Shown piece by piece: positions 35,503 to 44,286 of a stretch of DNA of 64,000 nucleotides. Position 1 is the stretch's first letter. The number at the start of each line of letters is the position of its first letter. This DNA is from Vibrio coralliirubri (GTDB lineage: Bacteria; Pseudomonadota; Gammaproteobacteria; Enterobacterales; Vibrionaceae): contig NZ_AP025470.1 in the NCBI RefSeq assembly GCF_024347375.1, forward strand, positions 2,108,001 to 2,172,000, in the 5' to 3' direction. The position numbers and the translations under genes are program-made. The notes beneath the pieces were generated by a model. It saw nothing but the letters and a program-made list of their open reading frames with translations. It did not search any database and was not told the DNA's origin.

Positions 35503-37548
35503 TTGAAACCCTCTACGACATCATCTCTTCCCCTGTTACTCGCCGGACCCATTTTAAGAAAAACCACCGCGACTGAAGTGGTACTTTGGTTAGTCACCAG
35601 CTCGCCTCTTAAAGGCAGAGCTGAACTTCACATTCAAGAAACGGGCTTTTCGAACGAAAAAGAGCATTCTGAAGCAGAACAAGACCAGCCGTTTTATACC
35701 TCATCGCTTGAAGAGCATGATTCAATTCAAATCGGTACACATGCGTGGGTAACACTAATTCGCTTACAAGGTGAGTTTCCGACTAATACGCTGCTTGAAT
35801 ATGACATTCACACAGAGTCAGGTTCACTAAAAGAGCTCGCCCCTCACCTTGTTTACAACGGTAAATCTCGCGTTCAGTTTAAGATATCGACCTCGGCTGA
35901 TTACATTCTGCATGGCTCTTGCCGTAATCCGCATCATCCAAGCAAGGACAGCCTAGTCGCAGCCGACAACAAGATGGCCGAGCAAACCGTCGCTGAAAGA
36001 CCCGACATGCTGATGATGAGCGGCGATCAGATCTACGCCGACCATGTGGCAGGCCCAACGCTTGATGCTATTCAACAAGTGATTCAACGGCTTGGCCTTG
36101 TAGGCGAGAGCTTACCGACCGACTCGCAAATTAAACAAATCAACAGCAGTGACGCTCTGTATAACAGTGAATATCACTTATATCAGCGTCATCACTATTT
36201 ACCGCACCACACCGCTTCAGAATCCATGCTCGATAAGTTCTTCCCGAACCGTGGCGTGCCGATTTTTAGCTCTACCGATTGTGAAAACCACTTGGTCACG
36301 CTGTCTGAGTTTATCGCGATGTACTTATTGGTTTGGTCTCCGACACTCTGGCAATGCGTCAATCGAGAGCGTTTAATTGAGAATAACTTCACTCAAGGTG
36401 GACGCCAATTAACACCGACTGAGCAGCAACAGTGGCGTGATGAAAGCGTCATCATGGATGATTTCATTGCTGGCTTACCGCAAGTACAACGTCTATTCGC
36501 GCATATTCCAACGTACATGATCTTCGACGATCACGATGTGACTGATGATTGGAACCTTACCGTGGGTTGGGAACATGCCGTCGACCAAAATCAGTTCGCA
36601 ACTCAAGTCATTGGTAACGGCCTTGCGGCTTATTGGATGTGTCAAGGTTGGGGTAACAAACCGGAGAGCTTCGACGAAACGTTTATCGAGCAAGCAAAAC
36701 AGCTTTTTGTTGATCAACTGCTCATTACTAAACAACCGCGCATTAGTAAACAAACTCATAATGAAACCGGCAATACAGCGACTACTCACTCTATTGGCAA
36801 CATCGAGCCAGACAAGCATCAAGCCTTCATTGAGATGCTGAGTCGCTTTGAAGAGTGGCATTACACGATCGATACCTCGCCAAAAGTCATTGTGTTGGAT
36901 ACTCGAACGCGTCGTTGGCGTTCAGAGTCACGCATGAATAAGCCTTCAGGTTTGATGGACTGGGAGGCCCTGATTGAGTTTCAACATCAGTTAATGAATC
37001 AAGATAAAGTGGTGATCGTTTCTGCTGCACCGATGTTTGGCGTGAAGTTTATTGAAACACTGCAAAAGATGGCGACCACAATCGGCAAGCCATTAGTGAT
37101 TGACGCTGAAAACTGGATGGCACATCCGGGCAGTGCTAATACACTGATCAGCATCTTTACCCATACCAAAACACCAACCAACTTCGTGGTACTTTCTGGT
37201 GACGTTCACTACTCCTTCGCTTATGACATCAAGCTTAGGTATCGTCGCAACAGCCCGAACATCTATCAAATCACCTGTAGTGGTATTAAAAATCAGTTCC
37301 CTGCTCCGCTGCTTAAATTCTGCGATGTATGGGACCGTCTGTTATACAGCCCTCGCTCAGTTTTGAACTACTTCACGAAGCGTAAACGCTTGAAGATCGA
37401 AAAGCGAAGCCCCGACAATCAAACCTTCTATCGCCTTTCAAACCGCAGTGCGATTGGAGAATTGAGGCTAGACACTGATGGGAAACCGCAATCGATCACC
37501 ACCCTGAGCGGCGATGGTAAGGTTACGCGTTTTCCGGAACCGGACTAG
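35503..37548 (+). CDS. PhoD-like phosphatase/phosphodiesterase family protein
   Basis: The 681-residue protein starts at TTG 35503. The metal-site motifs of the PhoD-like metallophosphatase family are present in order: HGSCRNPHHP, MLMMSGDQIYADH, MIFDDHDVTDDWNLT and VVLSGDVHYSFAY. These would bind iron/calcium for hydrolysis of phosphate esters. There is no obvious Sec or Tat signal peptide, unlike secreted PhoD; it may act in the cytoplasm. It follows an acidic hypothetical gene in the same direction. The substrate is unknown. Confidence 0.8.
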   Translation: MKPSTTSSLPLLLAGPILRKTTATEVVLWLVTSSPLKGRAELHIQETGFSNEKEHSEAEQDQPFYTSSLEEHDSIQIGTHAWVTLIRLQGEFPTNTLLEYDIHTESGSLKELAPHLVYNGKSRVQFKISTSADYILHGSCRNPHHPSKDSLVAADNKMAEQTVAERPDMLMMSGDQIYADHVAGPTLDAIQQVIQRLGLVGESLPTDSQIKQINSSDALYNSEYHLYQRHHYLPHHTASESMLDKFFPNRGVPIFSSTDCENHLVTLSEFIAMYLLVWSPTLWQCVNRERLIENNFTQGGRQLTPTEQQQWRDESVIMDDFIAGLPQVQRLFAHIPTYMIFDDHDVTDDWNLTVGWEHAVDQNQFATQVIGNGLAAYWMCQGWGNKPESFDETFIEQAKQLFVDQLLITKQPRISKQTHNETGNTATTHSIGNIEPDKHQAFIEMLSRFEEWHYTIDTSPKVIVLDTRTRRWRSESRMNKPSGLMDWEALIEFQHQLMNQDKVVIVSAAPMFGVKFIETLQKMATTIGKPLVIDAENWMAHPGSANTLISIFTHTKTPTNFVVLSGDVHYSFAYDIKLRYRRNSPNIYQITCSGIKNQFPAPLLKFCDVWDRLLYSPRSVLNYFTKRKRLKIEKRSPDNQTFYRLSNRSAIGELRLDTDGKPQSITTLSGDGKVTRFPEPD

Positions 37549-37694
37549 GAAGTGCTCCTTATCGCTCGCGTATCCGTAATGTCAGTTTTTAGTAAAGACG
37601 CTTGCGATCACACTCTGTAGACCCAATAGTTATGGTTATAGTTGATAGCTATCAGCGTTACGGAACCCGATACAAATTTTAACTGGAGCTCGTT

Positions 37695-38144
37695 ATGTTC
37701 AATTCTCTCACATCAATGTTTAAACAATTGATTGAAGGCCAGGACCTAAGCAAAAACCAAGGCACATCACCTAATATCGCCATCGCGAGTTTGTTGTGTG
37801 AAGTGGCGGGAGCCGACCATCAGATCAATGAATCAGAAAGAGTCGCTAAGCTACAGCTTCTGCAACGTTTGCTGGATTTAGATGAAGAACAAGCAAAGGT
37901 GCTGCTCGCGCAAGCAGAGCCGAAAGTAGAGCAATCAGTATCGCTGTATGACTTTACATCGCAACTCAGAGACCTATCTCAGCCAGTGCGAATCGACTTA
38001 ATCAAAGCGATGTGGGAAGTAGCGCATGCCGACGGGGAAATTGACCCTATCGAAGACTCTGTGATCCGTAAAACAGCAGAACTGCTCTACGTCGACCACA
38101 GTGACTTTATCAAAACTAAGCTGAACGTCCTCGGTAAAAGCTAA
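37695..38144 (+). CDS. TerB-like protein
   Basis: The 149-residue, all-helical, acidic protein has GAGC just before its ATG (TGGAGC). It shows the TerB-fold features: EVAGADHQINESERVAKLQLL, and EVAHADGEIDPIEDSVIRK with the conserved acid pairs that bind metal in TerB. TerB proteins are linked to tellurite resistance operons, but isolated ones such as this are common and of unknown role. No other ter gene is near. Confidence 0.8.
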   Translation: MFNSLTSMFKQLIEGQDLSKNQGTSPNIAIASLLCEVAGADHQINESERVAKLQLLQRLLDLDEEQAKVLLAQAEPKVEQSVSLYDFTSQLRDLSQPVRIDLIKAMWEVAHADGEIDPIEDSVIRKTAELLYVDHSDFIKTKLNVLGKS

Positions 38145-38177
38145 CCACAGGTTTTCTATTCGCGTTAAGCCTCTGTA

Positions 38178-38615
38178 TTAACGTAATCGATCGCCATGCA
38201 TGATGCCTTTAAGTTCTAATGGCGCGCCTTTTTTCGTTACATAAAGGCCGCGCTGATTCGATACCAACACACTGCGCTTACCTTGGGTTTGTTGAATATA
38301 TAAGTGCTTGATATTGAATGTCTGTTTATCTTGGGCCTGCTCTTGGTCCAATTGGTAAAGGTAGTAGTGATTCCCCCAGCGTAAGAACACACCAAACATT
38401 TGCTTGGTTTGGACGACATTCCCATCCATGTCGTAACCAATGTACTGCATTTTAACTCGACCATTTTCCAATCGAAGTGAGATTTTCTCCCAGCCTATCA
38501 TCGGGTATTCTGCGGTGAATTTATAAGTACTTTTGGTTGCGAGCCCAGAAATTAAGCCTACATTTAGAATCACAAAAAGCGTCAACAAGATAGGCATCCA
38601 AAACTTACGATTCAT
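38178..38615 (-). CDS. ToxS-like membrane-anchored periplasmic protein
   Basis: The 145-residue protein starts with one membrane helix (FWMPILLTLFVILNVGLI) followed by a periplasmic domain rich in strands (EKISLRLENGRVKMQYIGYD, HLYIQQTQGKRSVLVSN). It lies 5 bases after the ToxR-like regulator, the arrangement of ToxR-ToxS and TcpP-TcpH pairs in vibrios, where the second protein stabilises the first. Sequence resemblance is not strong; the assignment rests mainly on architecture and context. Confidence 0.55.
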   Translation of the reverse strand: MNRKFWMPILLTLFVILNVGLISGLATKSTYKFTAEYPMIGWEKISLRLENGRVKMQYIGYDMDGNVVQTKQMFGVFLRWGNHYYLYQLDQEQAQDKQTFNIKHLYIQQTQGKRSVLVSNQRGLYVTKKGAPLELKGIMHGDRLR

Positions 38616-38620
38616 ATCAG

Positions 38621-39535
38621 CTATCCTCGCTCATCGTCATTGTCGTCATCACAAGAGAGCGATTTAAACTGATGGCTCATCTCTTTCCAGCGCCCGTTTA
38701 TCAAAGCAACGGCTTGAATGTTCTGACACCCAACGCCAATGCGATGCAGGTAGAGTGACTCAACACCGAGTTCTGACACAGTATTCAACTCAGTTAAAAG
38801 CTCTTGATCAAAATTCAAACTGTCGTGATAAACATCCATGCCGCGATAGTTCGTCTTATCCATAAAAAAGGCAAACTGATAAAACAGCATGAGAAGAAAC
38901 GCGCTGACTAATATTCCTGCGATGCGAGAGCGATGACGCGCGATAAAGTGCTGAACCTGACGTTGTTTATACGGGTCTGGTTGCTTCGTTAAGGCTGGCT
39001 CATGTTCATTGTCACCACGCTCAGTACTCGAGCTCTTTGATACTGAGGTTTCTTTAAGCGCTTCAACTCGAGGCGCTTCATATTGAGGTACTTCAACTTG
39101 AATAGCCGAGGTGGGTGTAGATAGGTAGCCACCAAGCTGTTGAGGTCTGCTAAAACTGTACCCTTCCTTCTGCACCGTTAATATTTTGCAATCACACTTA
39201 AGTGAACCTAATGCTGTACGAATGTTCTTCACTGCAACATTAAGCGAACTGCCTGTCACCACCCTGCCCGGCCAACAATGCTCAAGCAAGAAGTCGCGAC
39301 CCACCGCTTTGGGGCTGTTCTTCACGAGGAACTCAAGAATCAAGGCTTCTGAGGGAGACAAAGTCACCCGCTTGTCCAAGTTCGAATCAATGAGTGTGTT
39401 GTTAATCATCTCGATACCCGAAGCGTCTAAGATGATTTTTTCAGGGCTACTGGCGTTCATTTTGGCGAGGTGTTCATAAATAAAAAGGTCATCAAAAAGG
39501 TGTTTGTTTGGTCGAGCTAATGCCAAACCATACAT
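38621..39535 (-). CDS. ToxR-like membrane-bound transcriptional regulator
   Basis: The 304-residue protein has an OmpR-type winged helix (about 30-130; SPSEALILEFLVKNSPKAVG then SSLNVAVKNIRTALG and KEGYSFS), a hydrophilic linker, a single transmembrane helix (204-225) and a periplasmic tail with two cysteines (VGCQN and SLSCDD), as in ToxR. This class binds DNA from the membrane in response to envelope or bile signals. An in-frame ATG at 39460 (MNASSPEK) is an alternative start; neither has a good ribosome-binding site. The ToxS-like gene follows immediately. Confidence 0.75.
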   Translation of the reverse strand: MYGLALARPNKHLFDDLFIYEHLAKMNASSPEKIILDASGIEMINNTLIDSNLDKRVTLSPSEALILEFLVKNSPKAVGRDFLLEHCWPGRVVTGSSLNVAVKNIRTALGSLKCDCKILTVQKEGYSFSRPQQLGGYLSTPTSAIQVEVPQYEAPRVEALKETSVSKSSSTERGDNEHEPALTKQPDPYKQRQVQHFIARHRSRIAGILVSAFLLMLFYQFAFFMDKTNYRGMDVYHDSLNFDQELLTELNTVSELGVESLYLHRIGVGCQNIQAVALINGRWKEMSHQFKSLSCDDDNDDERG

Positions 39536-39610
39536 AGAAAAGAATAGTGATAAGTTTAGCCAATAATTAAGCCAAATATAAGCTCAGCAGGTAACAAGAT
39601 AAAATAACAA

Positions 39611-39644
39611 TAAGGTGAGTGAGTCACGCAGACTCACTCACCTT
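39611..39644. terminator. Perfect 14-bp-arm palindrome
   Basis: AAGGTGAGTGAGTC and GACTCACTCACCTT form a perfect stem over a 5-nt loop, between two minus-strand genes. There is no long T run, so it may be a terminator of low efficiency or a protein site. Confidence 0.5.
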
Positions 39645-39672
39645 AGTACAAAGCCTAGCCATTAGAACAACT

Positions 39673-39772
39673 AATGAGGTCTATAGAAAGAAAGCTACAT
39701 CGATTGATTTTGATAATTTTCGTTTTCGATAGCTTCCATTTTCTTTAGTTCTTATTGTCTATAGATCTCATT
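39673..39772. repeat. Long imperfect hairpin, about 100 bp
   Basis: AATGAGGTCTATAG (39673-39686) pairs with CTATAGATCTCATT (39759-39772) with one G-T pair, and the inner bases (AAAGAAAGCTA...TAGCTT..TTCTTT) extend the pairing. It sits just after the stop codon of the exported protein gene at 39776. Could be an RNA-stabilising 3' structure or a small mobile repeat. Confidence 0.45.
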
Positions 39773-39775
39773 TAT

Positions 39776-40471
39776 TTATAGGTCTAGTTTAAAGCCTAAT
39801 TCACTGACCATGACTTCAGCAAAGCCTAGCTTTACTGCATTCAACTGGCTAGCAACTTCGCGAGCTTGTTGTTCGTCTTTAGCCAATATTGCCATTGAGT
39901 AGATAGGTCTGATCATCGCTTTTTGGTTTGGCTTCTCTTGAGCTATTTCTTGATGCTTTAAGTAAGCAGACGTAATCACGCCTTGAGCGCTCCAATCGAC
40001 AACCATTTGTAAATCTTGGCTGATAATCTCATCGACAATGAATTGATTCTCAGGCTCTGTCCAAGCGAGTTCGACTGCGTAGTTTTTGAAAGCGACTTCA
40101 GTGTTTAACCACTTATTGCCGATGTCTCTGATTTCAGTCACCTCGACAAGCTCTTTAAATTGGAATGGTAAGTTACCAATCAACTCTCGCACGTGCTGCT
40201 CACTGTCCGCTTCAATCACAAACTTGATGATCGGAAACTTCTTATCTCCGACAAAGCTTTCTGATACGAACATGTCGTGGACCAAGCCTGCATCAACTAA
40301 GTTAGCAAAGGCTTTTTGCTGATGAGGCATTGCCTCAAATACCGCTTGAGCATCATCGGTTTTCCAAGCCACTGACACGCCGTATGCCGCAGCATGGCTA
40401 TAGCTAGAGAATAGAATCGCTGAAAATAGAAAGCTAAAAATAGCTAAAAAGGTTCCTCGAATTGTTTTCAT
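39776..40471 (-). CDS. Exported protein with two ferredoxin-like repeats
   Basis: The 231-residue protein has a signal peptide (MKTIRGTFLAIFSFLFSAIL to SHA). The mature part has two similar segments, AAYGVSVAWKTDDAQAVFEA...KFPIIKFVIEADSEQ and KNYAVELAWTEPENQFIVDE...IYSMAILAKDEQQ, both reminiscent of the muconolactone-isomerase/YciI type dimeric alpha-beta fold. It follows an exported ABM-like protein gene by 15 bases in the same operon. No function known. Confidence 0.65.
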   Translation of the reverse strand: MKTIRGTFLAIFSFLFSAILFSSYSHAAAYGVSVAWKTDDAQAVFEAMPHQQKAFANLVDAGLVHDMFVSESFVGDKKFPIIKFVIEADSEQHVRELIGNLPFQFKELVEVTEIRDIGNKWLNTEVAFKNYAVELAWTEPENQFIVDEIISQDLQMVVDWSAQGVITSAYLKHQEIAQEKPNQKAMIRPIYSMAILAKDEQQAREVASQLNAVKLGFAEVMVSELGFKLDL

Positions 40472-40486
40472 TATGTGGTTTCCTAA

Positions 40487-40843
40487 TTAGTCGCGAATAA
40501 TTTCGTACAAGTTAGGGTCAGCAGAAACCCCTTCGATTTTTAAAGGTGGTAGCTCTTTTCTCATCACTTGTATTGCATCATGGAATTGCTTCTTACTTTC
40601 CCATTCAGCGACATTGATAAAGCGGTATGTCGCGTCCGAACTTAAAGAGCGGTGCAATTTGGTAGAGATATATCCGGGTTGCTTCACCAATACATCTCGC
40701 GCATCTTCCCAATACGTTAATGTCGCGGCTTCATGGGCTGGCTCGACTGAAAAAGTGTTAATCAATACAACGGGTTGTGCCGAAACCAACGCACTTACGC
40801 TTAGCGCCCCCAGTGCCAATCCATACTTAATTATGTTCTTCAT
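40487..40843 (-). CDS. Exported antibiotic-biosynthesis-monooxygenase-like protein
   Basis: The 118-residue protein has a signal peptide (MKNIIKYGLALGALSVSALV to SAQ) before a single ABM domain: VVLINTFSVEPAHEAATLTY, LVKQPGYISTKLHRSLSSDA, FINVAEWESKKQFHDAIQ. ABM domains are usually cytoplasmic, so export is notable. AAGGAGA stands before the start. It is first of a two-gene operon with the exported two-repeat protein. Role unknown. Confidence 0.75.
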   Translation of the reverse strand: MKNIIKYGLALGALSVSALVSAQPVVLINTFSVEPAHEAATLTYWEDARDVLVKQPGYISTKLHRSLSSDATYRFINVAEWESKKQFHDAIQVMRKELPPLKIEGVSADPNLYEIIRD

Positions 40844-41056
40844 CCTATTCTCCTTGTTTTGGGTGAGCTAACGCTATCATCTAGCCCAACCCAATCAAGG
40901 CTGCTAACTGCGATTTAATATTAATTAAAAAGCTAAATTTCAAACCAATAATATTCACTCGTTAATTAAGCGATTTAGCCATTCACTATTGATAAACCAC
41001 TCGCTGAAATGAGTTTTCTTTGGAAGGGAATTTTTCTTAAATTACAGGCATAAAAA

Positions 41057-41085
41057 AACCACCTAATAAGTAGGTGGCTCTTAAT
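41057..41085 (-). terminator. Rho-independent terminator
   Basis: On the minus strand CCACCTA and TAGGTGG form a stem with TTTTTTT after it; it ends the exonuclease gene at 41149. The rest of 40844-41148 is non-coding with only promoter-like AT-rich sequence. Confidence 0.8.
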
Positions 41086-41148
41086 TTGAATAACTCACAA
41101 GAGTCTGGCGGGTTTGAGTTTTAACCAAGCGCCGTTTAATGCAAACGA

Positions 41149-41679
41149 CTACAGCATCGTCAGCGTTAGCTTAGCCAAGTTATAAGCATCAACATAACCC
41201 GAGTGCTGACGACCTTCCCACTCAATGTTTTTCGCTTCTTGTGCGGCGCGGTGACCAATGCGCTTGTCTTTCAATCGATTCTGAACTCGATAAAGCGTGG
41301 CGATATTCAAGAACTCGCTAAACGGAGGTTCGATACCTTTTTCAATACACTCTTTGTGTAAGATGAGGTCGTCACGTCCCCACGCTGCATAGATTTTTTT
41401 TGGACCGCCGAAGTTCTTAATCATCGACTTGATGACAGACTCTAATGGGCGACCCTGCTTTTCGATTTTACGAGGTGTAATGCCCGTTAACTCGGCACAG
41501 AATAGAGAGACTTCGTCTTTCTCTGGCTTAACGTAGTATTGTGCTCGCTTCACGATAGTGCCAGATGCTAGATCAATCTCAGCAAGACCAACTTCAATGA
41601 TCTCCCCTGTTGTTCCCACACCGTCTTCGCTCCAACAGCACATTTCCAAATCGAAACACACCACTCGATTGTGATTCAT
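41149..41679 (-). CDS. DEDDh 3'-5' exonuclease (KapD/DnaQ-like)
   Basis: The 176-residue protein has the exonuclease motifs: ExoI VVCFDLEMCCW (Asp, Glu), ExoII region AAWGRDDL, and ExoIII HSGYVDAYNLAKL (His, Asp). The arrangement FDLEMC...TGEIIEVG at the start is like KapD/ERI1-type inhibitors of gene expression and other short DnaQ-like nucleases. Its substrate may be RNA or DNA ends. A single-gene unit. Confidence 0.85.
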   Translation of the reverse strand: MNHNRVVCFDLEMCCWSEDGVGTTGEIIEVGLAEIDLASGTIVKRAQYYVKPEKDEVSLFCAELTGITPRKIEKQGRPLESVIKSMIKNFGGPKKIYAAWGRDDLILHKECIEKGIEPPFSEFLNIATLYRVQNRLKDKRIGHRAAQEAKNIEWEGRQHSGYVDAYNLAKLTLTML

Positions 41680-41766
41680 ACGTCGCCTAATTCTCTCGTC
41701 AAAAATTTCGTGAAATTGTACATGAGCCCAATACAGAACTCGACCCTAGTTGTATCAAGTGCTCAT

Positions 41767-43305
41767 TTAGCCTGCAATTGTCACTCGATTTCGGCCATTC
41801 GACTTACTTTGATAGAGCATGCTGTCTGTTTTTTGCAGAATCTCTTCCGTGTTTTCGTTGGCACGAATGGCAGCACCAATACTCAAAGTACAACTGAGCT
41901 GTCGACCTTTATGCTCACAATGAGAGTGACTCACTGTACTTAGAATGCATTGTAGATACCTATCTAGGGCTTCATGGTTTGTAATACTAGAAATGATACA
42001 GAACTCATCTCCACCTATACGAAACAGGTTATCACCCTCTTTCAGGCTCACTGAAATCAGCTTAATCACATGAATGAGTAAAGCATCCCCTGCAGGGTGG
42101 CCGAATTGGTCATTAATGCCTTTGAACTTATCGACATCAAATCCGATAAGACTAAAGGGTTCATTTCGCTGTATCGCTTTATCTAACATCTTATTGAAAG
42201 CACGTCGGTTATAAACTTCCGTAAGACTGTCATGGTTGGCAAGAAAACGAAGCTCTTCTGTTCTTTTATCAAGCATTTGATACAAACGCTCTTTCTCTCG
42301 GATTTGCATGTTAACGATATACGCCAACAACAATGAGATGGTTGTCCCCACCAAAACAATTCCAGTTAATACCAAATAGCCATAGAAAGAGATGCATGAA
42401 TCTATTTTGTAATCGACCTTCCAATCACGGTTAGTCAATTCAATCGTCTTTGTTATGTGGTGGCCAGAAACAGCTTCATAACCCTCAGTTTCAAATAGGA
42501 TTGGGGAGTCTTCTGCTTCGAAACCCGTATCGGTAACACGAATATAGACATCCATGTCGCCCACCGCCGAAGCCAGTAGATTTTCAAAGTAATAAGTCGT
42601 GCGAACCACACCAATCACAACACCGAGCAGGTTGTCGCTTTCCCCCTCAAATACAGGGTGATAAACCAGCATACCTGTCTTTGGTGTGTCTTGATCTAAG
42701 CCGTCTTGAAGCAAGCGAACTTTGTCTGAAATATTCGCTTTACGCGTCTGTTTAATATTATCTAAAACCAGCTTGAAGCGCTCACGAGAAGAGTAAAAGC
42801 CAAGAACGTTGTCGTTTGCTTGTGTATTGGGATACAGGTCACTAGCAATGAACGCCGGCTCGCCATCTAAGATGTAGCCAAAGGCTTTTGCTTCGTGTTT
42901 TGGAATCGTGAACAGTTCGTAAGACGGGTATTTTTCTTTCATCTTAGCGGTATGCTCGGCAATCTCATCTGCCGGCACTTTTTGCATCCACTGTAAGCCG
43001 ATTAAGCTTTTTGAGTCATTAATCGTTTGCTGAGCAAAACGGTCAAATTTGTCCCAGTTTTCAGGTTCGTTAGAATAGAAAAAATTAGCACCTGAACCAA
43101 TATAAGCCACATCATTGGCGATAAACGCTTCCAAGCTCAATGTCTGGTGAGTAGCAAAGCTATCCAGATTCATATTTAGCGCGCGGTTTTGGTTGAGCGC
43201 GACTAATATAAAACACAACACAGTAATCAAAAAACTGACCGAAAATACGACCAATGGGAGAGTTCGTCTCTTCAACCCTGTTAGTGGGTCGGTGGTGTGG
43301 GGCAT
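41767..43305 (-). CDS. CHASE-domain diguanylate cyclase
   Basis: The 512-residue protein has one membrane helix near the N-terminus (LVVFSVSFLITVLCFILVAL), a periplasmic CHASE sensor domain (IANDVAYIGSGANFFYSN to about 300), a second membrane helix (LVLTGIVLVGTTISLLLAYI) and a C-terminal GGDEF domain with the intact active motif GGDEF (431-435). The usual inhibitory RxxD is not seen (KEGD instead), suggesting no product inhibition at the I-site. It should make cyclic di-GMP in response to an extracellular ligand. The 348-base gap 43306-43653 holds the promoter region of the next operon and no gene. Confidence 0.9.
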   Translation of the reverse strand: MPHTTDPLTGLKRRTLPLVVFSVSFLITVLCFILVALNQNRALNMNLDSFATHQTLSLEAFIANDVAYIGSGANFFYSNEPENWDKFDRFAQQTINDSKSLIGLQWMQKVPADEIAEHTAKMKEKYPSYELFTIPKHEAKAFGYILDGEPAFIASDLYPNTQANDNVLGFYSSRERFKLVLDNIKQTRKANISDKVRLLQDGLDQDTPKTGMLVYHPVFEGESDNLLGVVIGVVRTTYYFENLLASAVGDMDVYIRVTDTGFEAEDSPILFETEGYEAVSGHHITKTIELTNRDWKVDYKIDSCISFYGYLVLTGIVLVGTTISLLLAYIVNMQIREKERLYQMLDKRTEELRFLANHDSLTEVYNRRAFNKMLDKAIQRNEPFSLIGFDVDKFKGINDQFGHPAGDALLIHVIKLISVSLKEGDNLFRIGGDEFCIISSITNHEALDRYLQCILSTVSHSHCEHKGRQLSCTLSIGAAIRANENTEEILQKTDSMLYQSKSNGRNRVTIAG

Positions 43306-43653
43306 GTGGCTTCCAAATAGGCTCTAATGAGTTAAAAGTATATAACGGAAGGGAATGATGCTCCATTTAAGTTTGGTTTTAAAAATGACATAAAATGGGC
43401 ATTGTTTACCTCGCTCTTACATCGGCGACCAATATTCGACCGAATCTCGACTAAATTTCAAGCTAACACACCAAAAACCCACTTGATTAAAAACATTAAA
43501 TACCACTCTTAAGCCTTGAATATGCTAGTATCCATCCATATTTATAGCTTGAAAGTGACCGTTTCGGCTTAGTGCCAATGAGTTTCTTTCCAACCTGTAT
43601 ATTCCTTTGAACCGACGAATATACCGTTAAATCAATTTTAAAGAGAAATCACT

Positions 43654-44286
43654 ATGATCGTTGATTTGAACCTAATCCCACAAACGTTTGATATGCTTCA
43701 CGCAGGCCTAACTGCATCAAGCGTTTTACTGCTGCTAATTGCCGTTTCTCGTAAAACCAAAGTGGTTGAGAAAGTCGTAGAAAAACCAGTAGAAAAGATC
43801 GTTGAAGTTGAAAAGCCAGTTGAGAAAATTGTCGAAGTAGAGAAAGTAGTAGAAGTTGAACGTGTGATCGAAAAAGTAGTCGAAGTTGAATCTAAGCTTG
43901 CTACAGCACCAACAGACTCTGCAATGCAACTACTGTCTATCATGCAGCAAGAAGCACGCTTAATTGACTTCCTAAAAGAAGACCTAACGTCATTCTCTGA
44001 TGAAGAAGTTGGCGCAGCAGCTCGTGTTATTCACACTGGCGGTCAAAAAGTATTAGCCGATTACGTAACGCTGTCTCACATCCGCACAGAAGATGAAGAA
44101 ACACGTATCACTATCGCTGAAGGTTTCAACCCTCAAGAAATTCGCCTAACAGGCAATGTAACGGGCAATGCACCGTTCAACGGCACACTGGTTCACAAAG
44201 GTTGGAAAGCAACTGATATGAATCTGCCTAAGCTTGCTGAAAACTACGATGCATCTGTAATTGCACCGGCAGAGGTGGAGCTATAA
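43654..44286 (+). CDS. DUF2760 domain protein
   Basis: The 210-residue protein has an N-terminal membrane-like helix (AGLTASSVLLLLIAVS), a Val/Glu/Lys/Pro repeat region (EKVVEKPVEKIVEVEKPVEK, about 35-75) and a C-terminal DUF2760 domain (MQLLSIMQQEARLIDFLKED...GFNPQEIRLTGNVTGNAPF). It is regularly found in front of two Hsp70-like genes, as here; its stop codon overlaps the ATG of the next gene. A sequence CTTGAA...CCATCCATAT near 43515-43540 might be a heat-shock-type promoter, weakly supported. Function unknown; it probably partners the Hsp70 proteins. Confidence 0.85.
   Translation: MIVDLNLIPQTFDMLHAGLTASSVLLLLIAVSRKTKVVEKVVEKPVEKIVEVEKPVEKIVEVEKVVEVERVIEKVVEVESKLATAPTDSAMQLLSIMQQEARLIDFLKEDLTSFSDEEVGAAARVIHTGGQKVLADYVTLSHIRTEDEETRITIAEGFNPQEIRLTGNVTGNAPFNGTLVHKGWKATDMNLPKLAENYDASVIAPAEVEL

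Noticed and set aside
43770..43890. Repeated GTTGAAGTTGAAAA-like units considered as a CRISPR or iteron
   Set aside because: Units are short, coding-frame repeats of Val-Glu-Lys-Pro, without constant-length spacers.
43698..43943. Minus-strand open frames rich in Ser/Thr and Phe opposite the Val/Glu/Lys/Pro repeats of the DUF2760 gene
   Set aside because: They are the mirror of a repetitive codon pattern (GAAGTTGAAAAA...) and have no ribosome-binding site or family likeness.
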